From the NCBI GenBank assembly GCA_025738555.1, contig JAOVFP010000006.1, positions 248,001-312,000 of the forward strand: a stretch of 64,000 nt of DNA, in the 5' to 3' direction. How positions within the stretch are numbered: the first letter of the stretch is position 1; every line of letters begins with the position of its first letter. Below the pieces are notes generated by a model that had not been told where the DNA came from, ran no database searches, and saw only the letters and a list, made by a program, of their open reading frames with translations. Shown one piece after another: positions 48,561 to 59,880 of the stretch. This stretch comes from Cyathus striatus (Eukaryota; Basidiomycota; Agaricomycetes; Agaricales; Nidulariaceae). The translations under genes and the position numbers were made by a program.

Positions 48561-49571
48561 GATACTAGGAACATCACAAGATGAATAGGAATATAGCTAG
48601 AGATGTTTAATAAGGCCAGATGAATTGTGATGTAGTAATATGTAACAAAGCCAACATTATAAAAATAAATATTGCAACAATTTTAACAGCTGAAATTTCA
48701 TGTTACACAGGTTCTGCCAGCTTGAGGTGGCCCTATGATTTATATTATATGTACGTGCCATGCAGGATGCCCACCAAATGTATGAAAATTAGTAGTTTAT
48801 TTATTCTATCTTTTTAAGCTACACAGTTGTATTCAATATTAAAAATGTTTTGTAACTACTTAAGTGCTAAACACTAAGCACTGATTACAGAATACTTAGG
48901 TACTATTAGGTAATGGGCTCTGCTAGCATGAGCTAGCCCTATAGTTTATATAACTATAAGAAGGCTGGGGCACAGTCTATCTCTCAGGTCATGAGTGTCA
49001 TTTCCACTATGGAAATGATGCTCATGACTATGCTTATGTAATCACCAATTTGCCTTCATTTGTACTCCTCTAGCTATTAGTAAGTCGCTACTGAATTTCA
49101 TGACCCGAGCACACATATCTAGGTGAAGGCTTAAGCGATCTGCCGAGCAGCTGACACTTGGAGCACAAAATATTTTGATGCTTCTGAGCATGGTGCTCTG
49201 GGTTTCCATACTAACCTCTTATTTGGAGCCAGCCCACCATGAAGGGGAATTTGAGTTTATTTGGTTTTGAAGTGTTTCTGTGATGAGAGGCAATAGATAG
49301 GGACATTATAAGTAGATTATAACATACTACTATTGGAACTGTGACAAGTGACAAGTGAAGAAGGAATTAGATCCCCCTGTGTCCATTAGTAAAGTGTATA
49401 TTGTGATAGACTTGTGTTAAGTTGTGATTGTTTATGTGTGTGTATTATGTGATCAGTAAAAGAATGAGTTAGTATTACTTGGCATATCAGTGAAGCACCA
49501 GCTGTGAAAATATCTTGCAAAACAAAGAACTTGCAGAAGTCAGGACAGGAAGTCCTTGAGTTTGAGGTAAA

Positions 49572-50598
49572 ATGACAAAGAAGAGTTCTAAGAGGCTTGA
49601 ATTTGCTGGTAACCAGACTCCCTGAGAATTATCCAGTAGTATTAAGAGCCAGTGTACACATAGATAGTAGTGTAGAAAATCAGCACATCCATGACAAAGT
49701 AGACCAAGCCATTGAGCAGCTTCTAATTGAAGCAGCCCAAGTGCCAGTCATCACTGAATCTGAGCAAGGGATCAAAACACTGCTTACCAATGTGTTACCA
49801 GGTACCTTTGAAGGATCAGATTCAGAAGTAGGGAATAGCCCAGACCATATACTTAGGAATTCATTCATAGAGCCTGATATTGAGCCTGTTAAAAATGAGC
49901 CAGTCCAAGAGCCAGTACCAGCAAATACCATGGTTCCCATACCTGAGATAGTTACTGTGGCAGACCAAGTAGTTCCCCAAGTGGCTGGAGCAGCAGCAGC
50001 AAAACCACCTGCAAGAAGACTAGCAATGCTGAAAGATATGCCAGATCCCTTTAGCAGGGACATGAAAAAATGGGACAGAAAAGGGATGCAAGTCAGATTT
50101 TGGCTGAAAAGTCTACAGTCCCATTTTGAGTGTTACTCATTTGAGGATGAAGGTGAACAAATTGCATATGAACTACAGACTATCACTCACAGCCAGGTGC
50201 AGGATATCATATCACAGTTTGCATAAGCTCAAGGAGTTTCATGGGAAGCATTTAAAAACTGTCTTCTAAAGGAATATGATGAGGATGTGGATATAGGATG
50301 TGCCTCCCAATTAGCTAAAATTGTGAGAAAGCATGAGACAATTGGCCTGCAGGACAAGAAAGCATGGAAAGCATTCAAGAGAGAGTTTGAAAAGGCAGCA
50401 GCAATATGCATGGAGAATAAAGTTATCTCCAATTTGATTATCATGAAAAGGTTGCTCAAGGCTTTAAGCCAAAAGTTTAAAGATACCTTGAACCAAAGAT
50501 TAGATTTAGTCCCTGAGTCAGTAGAAGAAAGAAATCTGGATGACCCCTATGATTATAAAGTGGTGCTGTGGGCCATCAGGAAAATCCCCATCAGCTAA
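49572..50598 (+). pseudogene. Gag-like retrotransposon protein relic
   Basis: A plus-strand frame from 49597 encodes an acidic N-terminal half, then MPDPFSRDMKKWDRKGMQVR and FWLKSLQSHFECYSFEDEGE. After an in-frame TAA at 50224-50226 it continues with WEAFKNCLLKEYDEDVDIG and an AFKREFEKAAAICMEN block to 50598. The order (short WLxxL module, then W..FK..LLK.Y, then F..F.R.F) is that of basidiomycete LTR-element gag proteins. A plausible ATG at 49572 is in a different frame, so at least one frameshift and one nonsense change are present. No RT follows. Confidence 0.55.
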
Positions 50599-51219
50599 AT
50601 TAGTGAAATTAGTAATACTAAGGTTTACCCATGTCCAAATGTTACTGATATCAAGTAATTTTAACTTAATTGTGCTTATATGCAACTTACATAGCCTAAT
50701 GTAAGCATAATAAGGGCTGATAAGCATTCCAGGATTTACCATAATGAAAATTAGGCTTTTAAACAAGTTTTAGTGGAAAATACTAGCTAAAGTGCAAGAT
50801 AACTTCATAGACTCAAAGAACAAGGTTGGCTCGAGGTGCTGGCCTCCAAAGACTGTCCCCCCTTGACACCATACATTTCTGGAGGTCTTTACTCTCCCCC
50901 ACCCTTTTCATGTGAATTTCATGTGAACTTCACCTATTCATGTGAAGTTTTGGACCTTGATTTTCTCGGATTTTGGGGGAGTCCCCTGCAAACTGCTTCA
51001 TGTGAATTTCATATAGAACAACATGAATAGGTGAAATTCACATGAAAAACCCCACATGAAAAACCCCATATGAAATTCATGTGAATTGCACATGAATTGC
51101 ACATGAATGCATGAATATCTGAATTCTATGTGAATACCAGGTGAAATTCACCTGGTATTCACATGGAATCAGGTAAACATGATTCCATGTTTTGGTACTA
51201 GTAGATGTAACAGTACTTG

Positions 51220-51328
51220 TATTAAAAAAATTTGTTGGCACCACAATGAATCGAACTCTCATTCACATGTTATTATGTAAACTTAAGTTCACATGTTGAA
51301 GCAACTAATACCACTACACCACACAAGC
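51220..51328 (-). ncRNA. tRNA-derived Pol III unit (SINE-like)
   Basis: On the minus strand, an A box TGGTGTAGTGG (51311-51321) and a B box core GTTCGATTC (51248-51256) are spaced about 55 nt apart and are followed by a T7 terminator (51224-51230). The 5' part resembles a tRNA (GTGGTGTAGTGGTATTAG) and the 3' part ends GTGGTGCC. The middle is too long and unstructured for a functional tRNA. Confidence 0.6.
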
Positions 51329-51879
51329 ATTATTTTAGATAAATAACTTAGCATATATGTCAAGCACCCAACCATACGTGGCAGTGTTGGACCATTTTGG
51401 TTAATGGCACCCTCCCACATTACCATGTCACAACTGCCCATCCACCATCACCCTTCCTCTGCTCCCCCAGGCTCTCCCCTCCCCTTCCATCTCCCCTCCC
51501 CTTCTGTCTCCCTCCTCCATCTCCCCTCCTCTTCTGTCTCCCTCCTCCTTCTTCCCTTCCTAGTATTCAGATGATGCAATGGGCACACACGAGGCAGACA
51601 AGATGCCAGAGCTCACAACGTATGGTTAAGGGAGACAGAGGGGAGTGAGGGGAACAATGAGGGAGTTGTCCATATCAAGTGAGTTGATGATGGCAGGAAT
51701 GATGAGGATGAAAGCTAATGACAGCATCCACAGTGCATGCATGCTAGTGAGGACATCAGTGAGAACAGCATCCTCCCCCCCCATTTCGTCCTTCCCTCTG
51801 TGTTTTGATGATGATAACAACACATACCAAAGTCTCCACTCCCTCCCTCTCTGTCACAATAATAATGATGACACAATGC

Positions 51880-52110
51880 CACCTAGCGTCCCCATCCTTC
51901 CCTCTGCATCATGATGATGAAACAGTGCCACCCAGCATCCTCTTCCTTCTCTCTGTATCATGACAACAATGATGCTATGCCCCCCTCCCAGCTGGTGAGG
52001 ATGGCATCCTCTCCCCATGCATCTCGTATCTCCATGCACCACCATCTTCCCCTCTGCATCATAACAACAACAATGCCATGCTGCCCAGCCATGAGGAGGC
52101 ATCCTCTCAG
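51880..52110. repeat. Minisatellite (CTCTGCATCATGATGA... family)
   Basis: Units of about 60-70 bp combine CCCTCTGCATCATGA with AATGCCACCCAGC. The reverse complement of this family occurs at 38930-39020 and 41840-42040. Confidence 0.65.
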
Positions 52111-52119
52111 GGGGAGGAG

Positions 52120-52830
52120 GGGAGAATGCATGGCGAGAGGGGGACATATAGTGAGGGGGGAAACATAGTGCATAGTGCATAGTGAGAGGAGGGGAACATG
52201 TAGTGGAGGGGGAACATATCATGAGGGGGGAACATATTGTGAGGGGGAAGCATAGCACATAGCATGTAATGAAGGGGGAAGAACTCATAGCACATAGCAA
52301 GGGGGGAACATATAGCAAGAGGGGGAGCATAGCTCATAGCACATAATGAGGAGGGGGGGAGAAGTCATAGTGCATAGCAAGGGAGGGGGAACATATATGA
52401 GGAAGCATAGCAAGAGGAAGGGAACACATAGTGGGGGGAGGAACACATAGCAGGGGGAACACATAGTGGGGGGAACACATAGTGGGGGGATGCATAGCAA
52501 GGGGGAACACATAGTGAGGGGGAACACATAGCAGGGGGGGGAACATATTACAAGGGGGGGGGGAACATATAGCAAGGGGGAGTGTATAGCAAGGGGGGAG
52601 TGTATAGCAAGGGGGGGAATGTATTGCATGGGGGGAATGTATTGCATGGGGGGGAACATATCATGAGGGAGGGAAGCATAGCACATAGTGCATAATGAGG
52701 GGGGAAGAACACATAGAAAGTGGGGGATAGACAGTGCATAGCACATAGTGAGTGGGGGGGGATTGATAGTACAGAGGGGGAGATCAATAGTGCATAGTGC
52801 ATAGTGAAGGGGGGATCAAATGCACATAGT
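52120..52830. repeat. G-rich minisatellite (AACACATAGTGGGGGG type)
   Basis: About 25-30 units of 18-30 bp combine CATAGTGAG or CATAGCAAG with runs of 4-9 G on the plus strand. Strand asymmetry is extreme and many G-runs are closely spaced, so G-quadruplex formation is plausible. Minus-strand open frames with MCSPHYVFP-like repeats are by-products. Confidence 0.8.
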
Positions 52831-52982
52831 GAGAGAGTGATGCGATGATAGGAGGTTTAGTTTAGTTAGTAATGTATAACACATTGTTCTTGTGCCTTGT
52901 AGATTATTGTAATACATTCAGTTGATACCTTGTGATGCACAACACTTTTCTTGCAAATATGCATGTGGTGTACTATTAACAC

Positions 52983-53160
52983 ATTTGCTGCATATGAATT
53001 TGACTTGTATTTCATGTGTATTTCATGTGAATTTCATGTAACCATTGCACTGTACATGCATATGAATTTGACTTGTATTTCATGTGTACTTCACATGAAT
53101 TTCATGTAACCATTGCACTGTACATGTATATGAATTTGACTTGTATTTCATGTGAATTCC
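52983..53160. repeat. 68-bp tandem repeat, about 2.5 copies
   Basis: Units start TATGAATTTGACTTGTATTT and end with GTAACCATTGCACTGTACATG; the second unit begins 68 bp after the first, and a partial third unit follows. Confidence 0.8.
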
Positions 53161-53350
53161 ATATTTAAATTTCACTTAGTTTTCACCTAAACTTCACTTG
53201 AATTTCACCAAATTTTTGTGATTTTGGAACATTGTAGATGAAGGTGAAATTCATGTGAAAGTGTTACTTCAATGTGTATTTCATGTGAATAGGTGAAGTT
53301 CATGTGAAATTCATGTGAAGTTTAGGTGAAAGGGTGGGGGAGGGATAAGT

Positions 53351-54820
53351 ACTGCATTTCTGCACACACAGTGCATCTAAGCTTCTATTTCTTGCTAATG
53401 ATGATGAAAAATAAAGTATTGTTAAATTTGTGGTGGAGATTTGCAAATACTATGTGTTTAAAAATGGTCAGTAGTATGAATTTGCATATACTATAAATAG
53501 TACAAGCTATATCCATCAACCACATTGCAGAATTGTAGGCACACATTGATGTTATATGTCAAATTTAGAACCAGTGTTTAAGTAATATAAGCAGTTCCCT
53601 CTATCAAAGGGATACACAGTGCAGCCTTTATTAATGTCATTACACCAAATAGGCAAGCAAGCAGTAAGAAAGTTACTAAGTTAGTGCATGAGTGCTTCTC
53701 TGTTTGTCATTGATTGTGGATCATGTGTATGTTCAACTTGACATGTATACAAGTAACATATTGAACTCATTCTGCATCTCCTTTCTTTCCTTCTGTTCCC
53801 ATACCATCCCTCAGCTTTCTACTACAGGTGTTCTGACTCGTTTTCCTTGTGCACCTCCACTCCATTTCTGCTCCATTGTGCAAACCTCTAGGGCTGGGTG
53901 TCTACACATTGTATGGCTGGTCTCACACTGGTGCCTGTTGGATTTCTGTTTGTGTTGGTGGGGTCTTTCATGTGTCTGGTATGTATTTGATAGTTTTACC
54001 TATTATTAATGTGCTTATCATGTTCAGTAGCATTGTAGTTTATGTGAAGGTGCTTATGCCATTACCAACATTGTGACACCACCTGTGCATTTAGGTATAA
54101 AATTGCCATTTCTACCATTTACAGTCTTAAATCTGTACACATTATGAACCCCAGATAATAAATAAAGATCTATGGACTGCTACAAAATAGCAAGCCTTGT
54201 ACTTATTGGCCTTTAATTGGGTTAATATTCATCTGTTCATATCACAAAATATAGTACAAGTGCTTCTATGTCCAACTTACCATTAGCCTGGTGTGTAGGA
54301 AAAGATATTAAATATTGAAGGTACCGCTTTTCTGCCAGTCACATGACTTGTATATGTTTTAATTTCACTTGATACTGCTAAGTTTGTTTGGCATCAGGAT
54401 TGAAGTCTAACAAATAGTCAATAACATAAATATGAATTAATGAATATTTCAAAGTGATGTAGAATAGTCAATTCTTCATCAATCAGGATGATTTTGGTCT
54501 TGATCTGGAGCTAGAATTTAGTACATTCTATTCTAGTATGATAGGGAATGGTCTCACTGAAGCACAGGCCTGGATAAGAACAAAACATTAGATCAAAGAT
54601 GAGACACTGTAGCATCTGGAAACCATGGGAATTGAACATTCTAGAGGATTCTAATGCCTCAGAGTGACTCATGGTCAAATGATAGCTAAATAAAGACACA
54701 AATAAGGACAGGGGAAGTGTTTCAGGTAGATATATGTAGTATACAATGTCTGAGAAACTCTTAGTAATAGTGCTGTGTTTTATGTATTTAAAGAGTTCAT
54801 TGCACTCCTCCATGAAATTA
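53351..54820. other. Intergenic, no gene seen
   Basis: AT-rich sequence with a plus-strand open frame at 53692-54009 (105 codons, hydrophobic, no family) and a minus-strand frame at 54511-54813. No conserved motif was recognised in either. Confidence 0.45.
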
Positions 54821-54824
54821 GGTG

Positions 54825-55025
54825 GAGTCCACCTGAACTATGAGAATGCTGCCATCCTATGTGCAGTTCAGGTCGAGTTCAGGTGCAGTCCAGGTGCAGT
54901 CCAGGTACAGTCCAGGTACAGTCCTGGACTTCAGGTGGACTACTGGAAATCACCTGGAAATCACTGATTTCAGCCACTGGACTTCAGGTAGAATACTGGA
55001 CTTTACCTGTAGTTCACCTGATTTT
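54825..55025. repeat. Short tandem repeats of the CAGGTACAGTC type
   Basis: Runs of an 11-bp motif (CAGGTGCAGTC, CAGGTACAGTC) are followed by CTGGAAATCACC and ACTGGACTT variants. It is closely related to the arrays at 62330-62440 and 63676-64000. Confidence 0.75.
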
Positions 55026-55077
55026 TGCTGTACTTCATACTATACAATTATAACAAGGTTGCTTACTTATAATATAG

Positions 55078-55185
55078 GAAAAAAATTAATTTAATAAATG
55101 TTACCACAGAGAATTGAACCATCAATGTCAAGAATAGCTGGTGCTTAACAAGCGCTAACTGATGCATCACTAACTGCTAGGCCAT
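55078..55185 (-). ncRNA. tRNA-derived Pol III unit (SINE-like), second type
   Basis: On the minus strand, an A-box-like TGGCCTAGCAGTTAG (55170-55184) and a B-box-like GGTTCAATTC (55111-55120) are followed by a T7 run (55079-55085). The long middle segment is like a Ser/Leu-type tRNA or a SINE head. It differs in sequence from the unit at 51220-51328. Confidence 0.5.
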
Positions 55186-55439
55186 TTGGTCATTGTTAGT
55201 ACTGACATGTGACTCCCTATAGCCAACCTCAGGCTGAAATGTCACATGCTGCACACACTGCCACAAACTGCCAGTGCTGCACATTTCATCATTGTTGCAA
55301 ACAATAATGGCTCCTCCCTCTTCCTTCCTCCATTCTCTGCTCCTCCTTCTTCCTCCCCCCTCTCCCCTCATTCATTGTCTCATCCCCTCCCCCATCTCAT
55401 CCTCTTGTCTAGCAATTGATGAGTGTGGCATCAAGCAGC

Positions 55440-56730
55440 CTCCATCTTGTCAGTGATGTGACGTGGCCAACATCTTCTTGTCCCCCTCCTCCCTCTCTCA
55501 TGTGTAACACCATGTGTAACCACATCAAGAACTGCCACATGCCTTTGCTCGTCTCGCAAGTGACAAGTACAAGCAACTAACCCCCTCTTGCTCTCCCCCA
55601 CCCTTGTCTGCAAGTGATGGAGGTGAGCATCTTTGCTGGCCACTGGCTTCTCCATGTGCCAGCCTCCTCCTCCTTCGCCATCTCCCTCGCCCATGGCCTT
55701 ACACCCCCTCTCTGCCCTCATCTTTCAAGTGACAAGGGCGATTGTTTCATTCCCTCCCTCACTGTTTCCCTCTCCCTCGTCTTGCAAGTGATGAGGGCAC
55801 TTGTTTCCTCCCCTCCCACACTGTTTCCCTCACCCTTGTCTTGCAAGTGACAAGGGCACATATTTCCTCCCCTCCCTCACTGTCTCCCCCGCCCTTGTCT
55901 GCAAGTGACGAGGGCGAGTATCCTCTCTCCTCGCCCATGGCCCTGTGCCTCTTCTCGGCCCTCATCTTGCAAGTGATGAGGGTGCTTATTTTCTCCCCTC
56001 TTTCTCACTGTCTCCCTTGCTCTCATCTGCAAGCAACAAGGGCAAGTGTCCTGTCTCACCCATGGCCATGTGCCTCCTCTATGCCCTCATCTCACAAGTG
56101 ACAAGGCATATATGGTTTCCCCCCCCACTTTCCCTCTCCCTCGCCTTCATCTGCAAGTGATGAGGGCAAGCATCTTCTCTCCTTGCTCACAGCACCATGC
56201 CCCCTCTGCCCTCATCTCACAAGTGACGAGGTGTATATGGCCTCCCCCCCTCTCCCTCTCCCTTGCCTCATCTGCAAGTGACAAGGGCGAGTGTCCTCTC
56301 TCCTTGCCCACAGCCCCACACCCTGTCTACCCTTGTCTCACAAGTGATGAAACATATATAGCCTCCCCCCCTCTCCCTCTCCCTCTCCCTCTCCCTCACC
56401 TTGTCTGCAAGTGACAAGGGTGAGCATCTTCTCTTGCTCATGGCCCCACACCCCCGAAGCCCTCGTCTCGCAAGTGACGAGGTGTATATGGCCTCCCCCC
56501 CTCTCTTCCTCTCCCTCACCTCGTCTGCAAGTGATGAGGGCAAGCATCTTCTCCCCTCTCCCACTCCCCTTGCCCTGGTCACTTGCAGATGAGGGCAGGT
56601 GTCTTCTCCCCTTGCCCACCACCCTGCCCCCTCTCTGCCTTTGTCTTGCAAGTGACGAAGGCATATATTTCCTCCCCTCTCTGCATCACTATGCCCTTGT
56701 CACTTGCAAGATGAGGGCATATGTCTCCTC
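55440..56730. repeat. Minisatellite of about 60-bp units with core GCAAGTGAYRAGGGC
   Basis: About 19 copies of CTYGTCTNGCAAGTGAYRAGGGC, separated by CTCTCCCTCGCC-type pyrimidine tracts, recur every 55-67 bp. The last few copies include inverted cores (CACTTGCAGATGAGGG). Long overlapping open frames here on both strands are repeat artefacts. The inverse core recurs at 40010-40400. Confidence 0.85.
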
Positions 56731-57284
56731 CCTTCTTCCTCAACCTCTCCTTTGCCCTCTTCCCCTCTTGCTCTTGCCCTCACCCTCACCTTTGCCCACT
56801 CCCACACCCATGCACATGCACATGCCCATTCACCCCACCTTCACTATGTACAAGGGAAAATCAATTCTTATCAGATCAATTTTCCCATATCATTTATTAT
56901 ATTTACATTATCGACAATGTACTATACAATGAAGAATCAATCCATTATTGGATCGATTCTTCTAATTATATATTATATTTATGTTATCGACAGCATAGTA
57001 TACAATGAAGAATTGATCCATTATGGATTGATTCTTCTAATTATATTGCATTCTTTAAATAGTATTGACAGCGTGAGGCTTGAATTTGTGTGAGTGAATC
57101 CGAAAATGGACATGTGAAGGAAGTACAGATTGAGTAAGGCTTGATAGATATTAATAGTCATTACTTGATCTTCATATATATGACATGGTGGCCTGAGAAC
57201 TTCTTTCTTCCCTTCCACCCACACTCCAGATACACACTCAACTGCTTTCTACTTGTTCCTACTACTATTCTCATACATTTCATT
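56731..57284. repeat. Promoter-side spacer with a 76-bp tandem repeat
   Basis: Three diverged units at about 56875-57075 carry TATCGACA and ATACAATGAAGAAT cores and GATYGATTCTTCTAATTATA. They precede the gene starting at 57285 and presumably lie in or near its promoter. Confidence 0.65.
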
Positions 57285-59337
57285 ATGGTTGGCACCAGAA
57301 AATCTTCAAACATTACAGAAAACACAGAAAACAACCAGAGATCTCTTAGATCTGGTCCAAAAAACTCAGAAAATGCACAGAAAAGCACTAATAAGGGTGG
57401 AAAGGCAGCTAAAGTGAACAAGACAAAGAAAACAAAGTATGTTTTATATTAATTCTTGCTTTATCTACTTGTTAAAATTTATGAAACATAGAAAGACCTC
57501 AGTTCAGAGACTTCAAGATGATGAAAATGCTGAGACTCCTGAGAAGCTTACTCCATATTTATTATTCTCTAACTACTTGTTATATTTTCTGATATTGTTA
57601 AAGAGTGGAGCAGGTATTAGCAGAGGAGAGCATTTCTATTGCTCCTTCTCCTCACATCTCTGCAAGTTCTGCAAGCTCTGCATCAATTCAGTCAACTCAA
57701 ACTCCTGTGGCTGATATAAGTGACTCTCTCAATGAAGATGAGATTTTAATGCCTTTGGCTAGATTGGAAACTATGACTTTGAATTCTTTGCTTGCTGATA
57801 AGGCATCTGGGAACTTACCTGAAAGTTCTAATACTGAGATTGAAATTGATAACATATCCAAATCTGAGGATGGTTCTGAGGATGGTTCTGAGGATGATTC
57901 TAAGAATTCAGATGAAAATTTAATTGATAATCAAATGGAGGAAATAAGTACCAATGCTAGAATTGAGAATGCAGAGAAGGAAGAAAGTGAACTTATGGAT
58001 GTTGATATAGATATCACTTCAAAGAAATCTCTGCCAGTTCTTAAGCATGGATGTGCACCATCTAGTCCTGCTGATAACTGCCACTCTATAAGTAAAGTCT
58101 CATGTCGCTCTGAGTCACATAGTTCAGCAATATCTGGTTTGAGCAAGGATGAACTTCAAGGGGCATCACATACAATGGGAGGGTTCTCATGTGGACATGC
58201 AGTAGGAAACACATATAATTATGGAGATGATGAAGAGGGTAAGATAGTGGCTATTTTATGAGATTGGACTATCTAACCTTTATTTGTGTAGATCCATTTA
58301 TTATGCCTCCAGAAAATAATAATGGTGAAATCCATTTATTTTTTAAGTCAGATGCTCCAAAGGCCAATTTTGTTATCAGTAATCAGGAGCCATTGTGTGA
58401 TCTTAAGGCTCTACTTGAACATGTAGGTGATTGTTACTCACCTATTGCAAGTATGTATTATTATATTTTATACTGTTTGAAATATTTTCTAACAATGTTA
58501 ATAGAGAAGAATGCCAGAATTTCCTTGCGTGAAAATGATAATTGGAGTTTGAAAGGTCGCTACTTAAGTATTCAGGAAAAGAAGACAAGCACTGTTACTT
58601 GGCAAATAAATGATAATAATAAATATGTTCTGGAAATTTTAGCTGTAAGTTATACTTTGGTTATCAATTTATCTTAAAGCTCATTTTTATCAGGAGGGTG
58701 CTGATACTGAACAAAGAACTGAGTCTATTGCTTCTGGAGCTGCTGGACCTTCCACCAATAAGGAGGAAGTTGTGAAAAATCTTATAATCTCACACTTCAA
58801 CATTCCTGATCATCTCATTAAGAATAATAGCAAAGATCAGGACATTTATATTACATATGAGAAGTATGAGATGATTGAAGATATATGGAACAATAAAAAG
58901 CCATCTCTGAGTACTATTATGACATCAGCAAAAACTAATATTGATAAGAAAATACTTATTAGTGTTTTCATATCTCCATCCACATATTACACATATGCAT
59001 ATAAGATCTTTCCACTACTGGACTATTACCCACAAATGACTTCTTGGATGAAAAAACAAGGAGGGGTTGATAAAAAAGTGTTTGGGGATCTGCAAAACCA
59101 AACTTTCAGAATTTGAATCAAATTTTACTTGGAAAGTAGGCTGCAGCTGAGGAGGAGAAGAAAAGAAAGAGTAAGGGTAAGGGTAAAGAAAGAGAAGAGA
59201 GTGAGGAACATGAGGAAAGAGAGGAGAGAGTGGAGAGTGAGGAGAGAGAAGAGAGAGAGGAAAGGGGAGGGAAGGGGGCTAAGGAAAAGTCTAAGAAGTC
59301 TCACAGAAAGGACAAGGGAAAATCTAAGAAATTGTAA
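57285..59337 (+). CDS. Unknown charged protein, probably nuclear, next to a KDZ-associated gene (573 aa)
   Basis: Plus-strand exons 57285-57436, 57492-57545, 57604-58238, 58292-58450, 58505-58644, 58694-59077 and 59140-59337 join in phase to 573 codons plus stop. The intron at 57546-57603 begins with GC. The N-terminus is Lys/Asn/Ser-rich, the centre has an acidic Ser-rich run (SEDGSEDGSEDDSKNSDEN), a more ordered part covers about residues 285-510, and the tail is an alternating Glu/Lys/Arg stretch ending SHRKDKGKSKKL, which looks like a nuclear-localisation region. No known domain was recognised. It lies co-oriented about 540 bp upstream of the CxC-type gene at 59881-62167, so it may be an accessory protein of that transposon; that is inference. 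Confidence 0.7.
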
Positions 59338-59519
59338 GATTTTCTCTCAGTAAGATTAGTTTCATTTTGCTATAGTACTTCAAATACTCTCAACAGTATT
59401 TGTTAGTTCCTGCATTTCCACTTTCAACAAGTGGTTGTTAGCTTTTTAATGTTCTATCTTTTAATATTTTCATTTTCAACAAATGGATATCTTTCTTATC
59501 TCCAATTTCAACAATTGGC

Positions 59520-59724
59520 TTCATATCTTGGTTCTTTCTTCTGTAGAGTTGGAATACTTCAACAGTATTTTCAGCCTTATATATAGTTATTTGCTTTCAA
59601 CAGCAAAATATTCATTTCATTTTCATATCTTGGTTCTTTATGCTGTAGAGTTGGAGTACTTCAACAGTATATTCAGCCTTATGTACAGTTATTTGCTTTC
59701 AACAGCAAAATATTTCTTTCCTTT
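59520..59724. repeat. Tandem duplication, 102-bp unit
   Basis: Two adjacent copies begin TTCATATCTTGGTTCTTT and end GCTTTCAACAGCAAAATATT, in the spacer between the charged-protein gene and the CxC gene. Confidence 0.85.
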
Positions 59725-59880
59725 TCAATATGTAATTTGTTGTACTATTAGCATGTTTTATGTTTTTGTTTCTTGAAAGAACTATTGGCTAATAAAATTG
59801 TTTGTTCTTTCTATAGTTCAAGTTATCAATTTAGTCTTTAGTTATGGATACTATGCATTCTTTTGTCTTTTATACCTCAG

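Larger units (their letters stand above)
46387..49210. mobile_element. Foldback-family DNA transposon, element 2
   Basis: Its ends ATGGAAACCCGGAGCACC and the inverse at 49190-49210 match element 1 (30366-33486). A 7-bp target duplication CTAACCT lies at 46380-46386 and 49211-49217. The inverted repeats include the subterminal hairpin centred on a CATAGTGG-type loop (46520-46560 and 48990-49030). The left repeat has lost about 55 bp relative to the right. The interior is non-coding, with the short repeats at 47030-47580 and 47700-48560. Confidence 0.82.
50880..53350. mobile_element. Inverted-repeat-bounded repeat block of about 2.5 kb
   Basis: The left segment (TCTCCCCCACCC, then TTCATGTGAA repeats, 50890-50950) is found inverted at 53270-53345. 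Both ends are built from short TTCATGTGAA/TTCACCTATT motifs. The interior holds a tRNA-like unit (51220-51328), a pyrimidine-rich tract, and two minisatellites. No transposase is seen and no target duplication was found, so it could be a composite rather than a single element. Confidence 0.45.

Noticed and set aside
52285..52802. Minus-strand repetitive open frames rich in MCSPHYVFP-like residues
   Set aside because: They translate the G-rich minisatellite; period and composition explain them fully.
55742..56932. Open frames of 120-170 codons on both strands
   Set aside because: Overlapping frames on opposite strands over a 60-bp minisatellite; no codon or domain signal.
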